NCBI RefSeq assembly: GCF_014349105.1
Contig: NZ_JACSJI010000007.1
Coordinates: 106,787 to 170,786, forward strand
Origin: Caulobacter sp. 17J80-11
Lineage (GTDB): Bacteria > Pseudomonadota > Alphaproteobacteria > Caulobacterales > Caulobacteraceae
DNA: 64,000 bases
Direction of reading: 5' to 3'
How positions within the stretch are numbered: position 1 is the first letter of the stretch; each line of letters opens with the position of its first letter. The notes beneath the pieces are model-generated. The model was not told where the DNA came from, searched no databases, and was given only the letters and a program-made list of their open reading frames with translations. The position numbers and the translations under genes were made by a program. Shown here piece after piece: positions 57,705 to 64,000 of this stretch.

Positions 57705-58058
57705 ATGACTCGCCCCGTCACCATCTACGGCATCAAGGCCTGCGACACGATGAAGAAGGCCCGCACCTGGCTGGAGAGCCGGGGCGTGGACGCCGCCTTC
57801 CACGACTACAAGGTCGTCGGCATCGACCGGCCGCGGCTGGAAAGCTGGGTGAAGTCCGTGGGTTGGGAGGTTCTGCTGAACCGCTCCGGCACCACCTTCC
57901 GCAAGCTGCCCGACGCCGACCGCGCCGATCTGACGGAAGCCAAGGCGATCGCGCTGATGCTGGCCCAGCCGTCGATGATCAAGCGCCCTGTGCTGGACGT
58001 GGACGGGACCCTGCTGGTCGGCTTCAAGCCCGACGTGTACGAGAAGACCCTGGGCTGA
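57705..58058 (+). CDS. ArsC/Spx-family reductase (YffB-like)
   Basis: A 117-residue thioredoxin-fold protein of the ArsC-like family. The N-terminal YGIKACDTMKKARTWLE holds one Cys; the CxxC is not complete. RSGTTFRKLPDADRA and SMIKRPVLDVDG (the Arg-Pro loop) fit YffB rather than true arsenate reductases. There are no ars genes nearby. Confidence 0.9.
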   Translation: MTRPVTIYGIKACDTMKKARTWLESRGVDAAFHDYKVVGIDRPRLESWVKSVGWEVLLNRSGTTFRKLPDADRADLTEAKAIALMLAQPSMIKRPVLDVDGTLLVGFKPDVYEKTLG

Positions 58059-58072
58059 GGCGGGGCAGGGAC

Positions 58073-58459
58073 ATGGCGGCGCTCGACGGATCTGAATCGG
58101 CGCGGCCCTTCCTGCCGGCCAAAGACTTCGAGTTGAGCCGCGCCTTCTACGAGGCGCTAGGCTTCGCGAAACTCCTCGACAGCGACGTGGCGATCTTCAG
58201 CGTCGGGCGCAGCGAGTTCATCCTGCAGAACTACTACGTCGAGGCCTGGGCCTCGAACTTCATGATGCAGCTGCTGGTCGACGACCTGGACGGCTGGTGG
58301 GCGCACATCGAGGCGCTGGACCTCCCGACCGCCTTCGGGGTGGCCGCGCCGCGTGCCCCAGCGATGCAGCCCTGGGGCCTGCGCGTCGCCTACGTCTTCG
58401 ATCCCTCCGGCGTGCTCTGGCATGTCGCCCAGCGCCGGACGGACGCGGCCGCCGACTAA
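58073..58459 (+). CDS. VOC-family protein (bleomycin-resistance type)
   Basis: A 128-residue VOC protein: RPFLPAKDFELSRAFYEALGF, FSVGRSEFILQNYY and YVFDPSGVLWHVAQ. The substrate is unknown. It is convergent with the alpha/beta-hydrolase gene with 4 bases of stop overlap. Confidence 0.83.
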   Translation: MAALDGSESARPFLPAKDFELSRAFYEALGFAKLLDSDVAIFSVGRSEFILQNYYVEAWASNFMMQLLVDDLDGWWAHIEALDLPTAFGVAAPRAPAMQPWGLRVAYVFDPSGVLWHVAQRRTDAAAD

Positions 58460-59211
58460 GCGCCGGCGGCGTCGAGGATCAGCCGGGCGATCTCGTCCGG
58501 ATGAGAGATCAGCGACAGGTGGCCTGCGTCGAGCTCGATGGTCGTGGCGCCCATGCGCTTCGCCATGAAGCGCTCCAGCCCCGGGTCGATGGTCCGGTCC
58601 TGCTTCGACACCGCGTAGAAGCTGGGTTTCGACCGCCAGGCCGCCACGCTCGTCCGCCCGGCCAGCAGCGCCTTGTGGAACGGCTGCTGCACCGCGTAGA
58701 GCACCTTCGCCCGCACGTCCGGGACGCCGTTGGCGAAATCGCGCAGGAAGGCGGTCTCGCTCAGCCGGCCTTCGTCGCCGTCGTAGACGATCCCGGCCGT
58801 GGCCGGCGGCGGCGGATATTTCGCGGCCAGCGCCGAGTAGTCCTCGTTCGCGTCCGGCGCGCGGGCCGCCACATAAACCAGGGCCGAGACGTTCGGCTGC
58901 ACGCCGGCCTGGGTGACGATCATGCCGGCGAAGGAATGGCCGACCAGCACGGTCGGGCCCTCCTGCCGGGCCAGCACCCGCTCCGCCGAGGCGACGGCCT
59001 CGGGCAGGGTGGTGAGCGGGTTCTGCACCGAGGTGACGTTCAGTCCCTTGGCCTGCAGGCGGACGATCACGTCAGACCAGCAGGAGCCGTCGGCGAACAG
59101 GCCGTGCACGCAGACAACGTTGCGCGCCTTCGCCGGGACGGCCCGGGCCAGCCCCGCCGGCGCGACCACCGTCGCCACGCCCGTGGCCAGGACGGCGCGC
59201 CGGTCGATCAT
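58456..59211 (-). CDS. Exported alpha/beta hydrolase
   Basis: A 251-residue hydrolase with a Tat-like signal (DRRAVLATG, about 1-25). The fold shows NVVCVHGLFADGSCWSDVI, nucleophile GHSFAGMI and a C-terminal catalytic His in LDAGHLSLISHP. It resembles non-haem haloperoxidase/salicylate-esterase-like hydrolases. It lies 8 bases after the VOC gene at 59220 on the same strand. Confidence 0.85.
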   Translation of the reverse strand: MIDRRAVLATGVATVVAPAGLARAVPAKARNVVCVHGLFADGSCWSDVIVRLQAKGLNVTSVQNPLTTLPEAVASAERVLARQEGPTVLVGHSFAGMIVTQAGVQPNVSALVYVAARAPDANEDYSALAAKYPPPPATAGIVYDGDEGRLSETAFLRDFANGVPDVRAKVLYAVQQPFHKALLAGRTSVAAWRSKPSFYAVSKQDRTIDPGLERFMAKRMGATTIELDAGHLSLISHPDEIARLILDAAGA

Positions 59212-59219
59212 GTCGCCGC

Positions 59220-59852
59220 TCACGCCGGCGGCGCCGCGCCGTGCTGCTCGGCGGCCATGTAGGCGGCGTACCAGGACGGCCAGTCCTCGTCGCGGTGACC
59301 CAACCGCTTCTCGTGCTCGCCGTGGGCGGTCTCCGCCCGCTTCATCGCGGCGGCGAGGTCCGACGCGTCGGCGAAGCTGGTCGCCTCCGCCTCGATGCGG
59401 CCGGGGAGCCTGGAGGTGACCTCCTGCAGCAGCCAGACGTTGCCGTCCGGATCCTTGAAGCTCACGAACGACAGATAGCTGCGCCGTTGCGGATCCGGCC
59501 CGCTGGCCCGCGCCGCCGGGTCGAACGGGTTGTAGCCACCGGCGACGTCGTGAAAGACCTCGCTGACCTTGATCCCCCTGGCGACGAGCTCCGCCCGCGC
59601 CGCCTCGACGTCCTCGACCACGAGGTGATTGAACTGGGCCGAGCCCGGGGCGGCCGGGCTGGCGCGCGTGCCGAAGATGATCGAGCCGGGCGAGCCCGGC
59701 GGCGTGAACTGGAGCAGCCGGCGGCCCTCCGCGCGGAAGTCCGCGTCCTTGCGCCACCCGAGCCCTTCGTAGAACTGCGCCGCGCGATCCACGTCGGAGA
59801 CGGGGATGACGAGGACCTCGAGCTTCATCTCGACCTTGTGCGCGCCAGCCAT
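59220..59852 (-). CDS. VOC-family protein with C-terminal extension
   Basis: A 210-residue protein. Residues 8-145 form the VOC domain (KLEVLVIPVSDVDRAAQFYEGLGW, LLQFTPPGSPGSIIFG, SFVSFKDPDGNVWLLQEV). A tail of about 60 residues includes HRDEDWPSWYAAYMAAEQHG, a motif seen as a separate short module in other proteins. Probably cotranscribed with the downstream hydrolase. Confidence 0.83.
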   Translation of the reverse strand: MAGAHKVEMKLEVLVIPVSDVDRAAQFYEGLGWRKDADFRAEGRRLLQFTPPGSPGSIIFGTRASPAAPGSAQFNHLVVEDVEAARAELVARGIKVSEVFHDVAGGYNPFDPAARASGPDPQRRSYLSFVSFKDPDGNVWLLQEVTSRLPGRIEAEATSFADASDLAAAMKRAETAHGEHEKRLGHRDEDWPSWYAAYMAAEQHGAAPPA

Positions 59853-59915
59853 GCTTCACTCCTTCGCGACCCGGCGGACAACATCCCGGCCGGGCGAGAA
59901 GACGCAGCGCGGCCG

Positions 59916-60587
59916 TCAGGCCCGCGCCGTCATCCACGCCGCCGCCGCGTCCAGCAGCTCGGCCAGCACGTCGGCGTCCTTGCGGCCGCTCTTGGCCGGC
60001 ACGTGGAAGCTGTGGTCGGCGCCCTCGGCCAGCACCAGGCTGGCGCGCTCGCCCAGCCCCTCGACCACCGGGCGCAGCAGGTCCAGCCCGGCCAGGGCGT
60101 CGTTGGTCCCCTGCAGGAACAGCATGGGCACGGTCACGTCCGCCAGATGGCCGGCCCGGTCGATGCCGGGCTTGCCGGCCGGATGCAGCGGGAAGGCGAA
60201 GAACACCAGGCCGCGAACGCCGGGGAGGGGGCTTTGCGCCTGCGCCTGGGAGGTCATCCGCCCGCCGAACGAGCGACCGCCGCCGAACAGCGGCAGGCCC
60301 GGCGCCAGCCGGCCCGCTTCGGCCGCCGCGGCGCGCACGGCGGCGTGCGCCACGGCCGGCGGGTCCGGGCGCTTGGAGCCCTTCTCCATGTAGGGGAACT
60401 GGTAGCGCAGCACGGCCACGCCGCGCTCGACCAGGCCGTCGGCCGTCGCGGCCATGGCCTTGTGGGTCATGCCCGCCCCCGCGCCGTGCGCCAGCACCAG
60501 GCTGGCACGGGCACCGGCCGGCGCCTGCCACAGGCCCGACACGGGCTCGGCGCCCTCGATCGGAATCGTCACCGTCTGCGTCGTCAT
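59916..60587 (-). CDS. Dienelactone-hydrolase-like alpha/beta hydrolase (KANL3/Tex30 type)
   Basis: A 223-residue cytoplasmic hydrolase. LVLAHGAGAGMTHKAM, VAVLRYQFPYMEKGSKRPD, GGRSFGGRMTS (nucleophile) and the late PMLFLQGTNDALAG and GADHSFHV triad residues are typical of this group. Substrate is unknown. Confidence 0.88.
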   Translation of the reverse strand: MTTQTVTIPIEGAEPVSGLWQAPAGARASLVLAHGAGAGMTHKAMAATADGLVERGVAVLRYQFPYMEKGSKRPDPPAVAHAAVRAAAAEAGRLAPGLPLFGGGRSFGGRMTSQAQAQSPLPGVRGLVFFAFPLHPAGKPGIDRAGHLADVTVPMLFLQGTNDALAGLDLLRPVVEGLGERASLVLAEGADHSFHVPAKSGRKDADVLAELLDAAAAWMTARA

Positions 60588-60606
60588 GCCGGCAACATAG
60601 CGCCTG

Positions 60607-61149
60607 CTACGAGGCCGCCCACTCCGCCTTTTCGACCCGCCAGTTGGTCGGCTGCGTGGCCTCCTCGGCGCAGCCCAGGCGGACCTGCTGGGCCGGCGGC
60701 ACCGTGATGGCCTGGGCGGCGCTCTGCTCGGAGCGGATGGTCGCGACGACGGCGCGGACCTTGTCGCGATTGAGCAGCATCACCGCACGCGCGCCCTTGC
60801 CGGGCAGGTTGCAGCCGCGGTCCGGCGCGTCGATGTCGTAGACCATCAGCGACGCCTTGGCGTCCGAGCCGGACGGGGGGGCGGGGGCCTTGCAGACCGC
60901 TTCGGTCGTGCACGGGCCGTAGTCGCGGACCTTGCCGTCGTCGCAGGTCACTTCCTTGAACTGCGGCTCGCCGGCGACCACCCAGCAAGCGGTGCACCAC
61001 ACCTCGCCGGCGCGACGGTTGTCAGCGCAGTTGCGCCCCTTGGCCGCCTCGCCCTGCGTATAGCCGCGGTGGGCGCCTTGCGTGACCGGGGCCGGCGGCG
61101 CGCAGCCGGACAGCAGGGCGATGGCCGACAGGACGGCGAGGGCTTTCAT
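60607..61149 (-). CDS. Cysteine-rich lipoprotein of unknown function
   Basis: A 180-residue protein with lipobox LLSGC (Cys near 16). Eight or so cysteines (NCADNRR, WCTACW, TCDDG, PCTTEAVCK, GCNLPGKG, GCAEE) suggest disulfide bonding in the periplasm. I do not recognise a family. Confidence 0.7.
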   Translation of the reverse strand: MKALAVLSAIALLSGCAPPAPVTQGAHRGYTQGEAAKGRNCADNRRAGEVWCTACWVVAGEPQFKEVTCDDGKVRDYGPCTTEAVCKAPAPPSGSDAKASLMVYDIDAPDRGCNLPGKGARAVMLLNRDKVRAVVATIRSEQSAAQAITVPPAQQVRLGCAEEATQPTNWRVEKAEWAAS

Positions 61150-61388
61150 GGACGATCGACCCGGCTGCTTGCGGCGCTTCCAAGCGCGGCGATCCAACCG
61201 CGAGCGCGCGGGCATGGTTGCGCCGCGGCCGCCCGCGCGCCGGTCCGCACCGCTGTCCCCCCGAGAATCTGCCTAGGCGAAACGGAACAGTCCGGCTTGA
61301 CCGTGGTTGTGGTGGCGCTTGTCCCGAGAGTGAGGCGGCAAGGCGCGTCGGTAGCGTCGCTCTGGTCATTCACTGTCGGAGGTGGGGG

Positions 61389-62609
61389 ATGTTTCCCAGC
61401 CAAACGGGCGCGCTGCGCCCGGCACTGCTCTGCGGCCTCTCGGCGGCCGCGCTGCTCGTGGCGCTGCCCGGCGCCGCCCAGGCCCAGGACCGCACTTTCG
61501 AGGTCTACGGCTTCGCGGACGCCGACTACATTCAGGACTTCCGGCGGGTGGACCCGGACTGGGAAGCCACGCTGCGACCCTCGAAGATCCCGACCATCCC
61601 GGGCCAGTTCGGCGGCGACGGCGAGTCGATCATCAGCGTCCGCCAGACCCGCTTCGGGGTGAAGGGCGGCCAGGACGACGTCGACGGCCTGCCGTTCGAG
61701 TTCAAGTTCGAATTCGACTTCTTCGGAGTAGGCTCGGACGCCGGCCAGACCACCATCCGCCTGCGCCACGCCTACGGCGTGTGGGGTCATTTCCTGGCCG
61801 GGCAGACCAACAGCCTGTTCATGGACGGGGACATCTTCCCGAACGTGATCGACTACTGGGGGCCGGCCGGCATGGTCTTCCTGCGCAACCCGCAGGCGCG
61901 CTGGACCTTCGTGGACAACGACACCTACCGGTTCGCCATCGCGGCCGAAAAACCCGGCAACGACATCGATCCCGGCCGCATCCGCGAGATCGACCCCAAC
62001 ATCGGCGCGAACATCCAAGCCCACGACAACGTGCCCGACCTGACCGCCCAGTTCCGTTACACCGGCGGCGAGTGGGGCTACGTGCAACTGGCCGGAATCC
62101 TGCGCAATCTCGGCTTCGAGACGCTGGGCACGGTCGACAACCGGCCGAAGGGCAACGAACTCGGCTACGGGCTGAACCTGACGTCGAACATCATGGTCGG
62201 CCACAAGGACAAGATCCTGGCCGGCGTGGTCGCCGGCAAGGGCATCGCCAGCTACATGAACGACGGCGGCACCGACCTGGCGCCTGAGGGCGTGCCCGGC
62301 GATCTGAGCGCCGAGGCGGTCAATCTGGTCGGCATCTCGCTCTACTACGACCACTACTGGAACGACCGCTGGTCGACCTCCTTCGGCTGGAGCCAGACCA
62401 AGGTCGACAACACCGACTTCCAGGCGCCGGAAGCCTTCCAGACCGGCCAGTACGCCTCGATCAACCTGCTGTTCACGCCCGCGCCCGAGCTGCTGTTCGG
62501 CGGCGAGTTCCTCTGGGGCCAGCGCGAGGACAACGACGACCGGTCGGCCGAGGACTACCGGATCCAGCTCACCGCCAAATACAACTTCTCCAGCGGGAAC
62601 ATCCTCTGA
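61389..62609 (+). CDS. DcaP-like trimeric porin
   Basis: A 406-residue outer-membrane beta-barrel. Signal peptide (about 1-32, ends AAQAQ). Mature sequence alternates strands with aromatic ends: FEVYGFADADYIQDF, SVRQTRFGVKG, FKFEFDFFGV, RLRHAYGVWGHFLAGQTNSLF, YNFSSG at the end. DcaP porins take up small anionic solutes. RBS is GGAGGTGGGG. The stop overlaps the glutaminase ATG by one base. Confidence 0.83.
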   Translation: MFPSQTGALRPALLCGLSAAALLVALPGAAQAQDRTFEVYGFADADYIQDFRRVDPDWEATLRPSKIPTIPGQFGGDGESIISVRQTRFGVKGGQDDVDGLPFEFKFEFDFFGVGSDAGQTTIRLRHAYGVWGHFLAGQTNSLFMDGDIFPNVIDYWGPAGMVFLRNPQARWTFVDNDTYRFAIAAEKPGNDIDPGRIREIDPNIGANIQAHDNVPDLTAQFRYTGGEWGYVQLAGILRNLGFETLGTVDNRPKGNELGYGLNLTSNIMVGHKDKILAGVVAGKGIASYMNDGGTDLAPEGVPGDLSAEAVNLVGISLYYDHYWNDRWSTSFGWSQTKVDNTDFQAPEAFQTGQYASINLLFTPAPELLFGGEFLWGQREDNDDRSAEDYRIQLTAKYNFSSGNIL

Positions 62610-63661
62610 TGGACACCACCCGTCGCCGCCTCGCCCTCGGCCTGGGCGGGATCGCCATCGCGGGCGCCGCCGCCTCGGCCGCCCCCGCCAACGCCATGTT
62701 CTTTAAGAAGGAGGAGGCCGGCGTCGCCGCCGGCGCCGCCGACAAGGCGGTGAAGGCCGCCTTCAACAAGTACCGAGGCCTGCAGGAAGGCAAGAACGCC
62801 GACTACATCCCGGCGCTCGCCAAGGTGCCTTCCAGCCTGTTCGGCATCGCCCTGCTGACGCCGGGCGGCCAGCAGGCCACGGCCGGCGACATCGACAGCC
62901 CGTTCTCGATCCAGTCGATCTCCAAGGTCTTCACCATGATCCTGGTGATGCAGGAGTCCGGCCCGCAGAAGATCGAGGAGACGGTCGGCGTCGACGCCAC
63001 CGGCCGGGTGTTCAACTCGATCGAGGCGATCGAGCAGTACAAGGGCAAGGAGATGAACCCCCTGGTCAATCCGGGGGCCATCGCCACGGTCGGCAACGTC
63101 AAGGGCGCCAGCGCCGACGAGGTCTGGAAGAAGATCCTGGCCATCCACAGCGCCTTCGCCGGGCGCCAGCTGGAGGTGAACCAGGAGGTCTACAAGTCGG
63201 AGTCCGACACCAACCAGCGCAACCGCGCGATCAGCGCCCTGATGAGCGCCTACGAGCGCTTCCCCGGCGATCCGGCCCAGGCGGTGGACCTCTACACCCG
63301 CCAGTGCTCGATCAACGTCACCGCCAAGGATCTCGGCGTGATGGCCGCCACCATGGCGAACGGCGGCAAGAACCCGGTCAGCAAGCAGCAGATCGTCGAT
63401 CCGAAGCTGATCGCCCATGCGCTGGCGGTGATGGCGACGGCCGGCCTGTACGACGACAGCGGCAAGTGGCTGTTCCACACCGGCCTGCCGGCCAAGAGCG
63501 GCGTCGGCGGTGGCCTGATGGCGGTGTCGCCGGGCAAGTTCGGTATCGGCACCTTCTCGCCGCCGCTGGACGAGGCCGGCAACAGCGTGCGCGGGCAACG
63601 GGCCATCACCGACGTCTCCAACGCGCTTGGCGGCAATCCGTACATGGTGCGCCCGGTCTGA
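62609..63661 (+). CDS. glsA: Exported glutaminase
   Basis: A 350-residue glutaminase A. A Tat-type signal (TTRRRLALGLGGIAIAGAAA) makes it periplasmic, unlike the E. coli enzymes. The catalytic SxxK lies in SIQSISK, and MNPLVNPGAIA, YKSESDTNQRNRAISALM and KSGVGGGLMAVSPGKFG are family blocks. It converts glutamine to glutamate and ammonia. ATG overlaps the porin stop (TGATG), so both are made together, with the porin probably admitting the substrate. Confidence 0.93.
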   Translation: MDTTRRRLALGLGGIAIAGAAASAAPANAMFFKKEEAGVAAGAADKAVKAAFNKYRGLQEGKNADYIPALAKVPSSLFGIALLTPGGQQATAGDIDSPFSIQSISKVFTMILVMQESGPQKIEETVGVDATGRVFNSIEAIEQYKGKEMNPLVNPGAIATVGNVKGASADEVWKKILAIHSAFAGRQLEVNQEVYKSESDTNQRNRAISALMSAYERFPGDPAQAVDLYTRQCSINVTAKDLGVMAATMANGGKNPVSKQQIVDPKLIAHALAVMATAGLYDDSGKWLFHTGLPAKSGVGGGLMAVSPGKFGIGTFSPPLDEAGNSVRGQRAITDVSNALGGNPYMVRPV

Positions 63662-63695
63662 GGGCCGGGCGTCCGTTTCACCGACGGGGGTAGTG

Positions 63696-64000
63696 ATGTC
63701 GCTTCGGTTCGCCGCCGCACGGGCGGGATGGCTGGCGCTCGCCCTGGGCGCCGGCGCGTTCGCCGGCCCCGCGTTCGCCCAGGACGTGACCCTGTCCGCC
63801 GACGAGGTCGCGGCCCTGCGCGCCGAGCTCAGCGCCCTGAAAGCCGAGGCGGCCGATCGCGCCCGGCGCATCGACCTGCTGGAGCACAAGCTCGACACGG
63901 TGCTTGGCCCGGCGTCGTCGTCGGCGGCGGCCGCGCCGCCCCAGCCGCCTGTCGAGACCGCGCACGCTGCGCCGCCCGCCGGCCGCGAGCCGGTCGCGGC
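63696..64000 (+). CDS. Probable second porin, N-terminal fragment
   Basis: The frame runs off the window edge. The visible 101 codons encode a signal peptide (MSLRFAAARAGWLALALG, ends PAFAQ) and a coiled-coil segment VAALRAELSALKAEAADRARRIDLLEHKLD followed by an Ala/Pro-rich stretch. A coiled coil directly after the signal is usual in DcaP-like and related porins, so this may be another member. It is 34 bases after glsA. Confidence 0.5.
   Translation, partial: MSLRFAAARAGWLALALGAGAFAGPAFAQDVTLSADEVAALRAELSALKAEAADRARRIDLLEHKLDTVLGPASSSAAAAPPQPPVETAHAAPPAGREPVA

Noticed and set aside
57705..58058. Arsenate reductase of an ars operon
   Set aside because: Sequence fits the YffB branch and no arsenic-resistance genes are adjacent.

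Overview
The window comes from the chromosome of an alphaproteobacterium of the order Caulobacterales, most likely a Caulobacter or Phenylobacterium relative. The evidence is very high GC content, a mipZ gene for the division-site inhibitor, a spmX gene for the stalked-pole muramidase-like scaffold, a clpS-clpA pair, GANTC methylation sites at the mipZ promoter, and order-typical families (DUF1489, DUF3008, DUF6665, ATP12). I saw no phage, insertion sequence, plasmid gene, CRISPR array, rRNA or origin. One RNA gene is clear, a tRNA-Leu(GAG).

Layout. 1-14.6 kb: tail of an ATP12-like chaperone gene, a short chemoreceptor, the two propionyl-CoA carboxylase genes (pccB and pccA, about 6 kb apart) separated by redox and stress genes (mercuric-reductase-like flavoprotein, msrB, DJ-1/PfpI), then two DUF805 membrane proteins, lipB, an orphan FliN-like protein and a single-domain response regulator. 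14.6-24.3 kb: tRNA-Leu, mgtE, a very long spmX, isovaleryl-CoA dehydrogenase, then an envelope-stress-like cluster: a DUF4142-cupredoxin operon facing an ECF sigma gene across two matching divergent promoters, two secreted SseB-like paralogues and an unannotated 22-codon gene with an ideal Shine-Dalgarno. 24.4-36.2 kb: methyltransferase, esterase, cNMP-domain patatin and the leucine-degradation genes liuB, liuC and liuD interleaved with DUF3667 and Sel1 genes. 36.3-45.5 kb: panC, SPOR lipoprotein, atypical receiver protein, mipZ, J-domain membrane protein, D,D-carboxypeptidase, phasin, clpS-clpA. 45.5-64 kb: housekeeping genes (HIT, cyclophilin, rlmE, guaB, rsmB, guaA) among small enzymes, ending in a DcaP-like porin/periplasmic glutaminase operon and the start of a second probable porin gene.

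How the genes work together. Two biotin-dependent carboxylases (PCC and MCC) with ivd and liuC give most of leucine catabolism and propionyl-CoA assimilation. spmX and mipZ belong to the Caulobacter polarity and division programme. Glutaminase and porin sit in one translationally coupled unit and probably serve uptake and periplasmic deamidation of glutamine.

Intergenic spaces are populated by at least four families of long imperfect palindromes. Two families recur four times each, and one copy supplies the last codons of an acetyltransferase gene. No single large novel system is evident. The best leads are the mirrored ECF promoters, the 22-codon mini-gene, the expanded SpmX with a possible sigma-54 promoter, the Asp-to-Asn receiver beside mipZ and the Shine-Dalgarno-masking hairpin in front of the second DUF805 gene.
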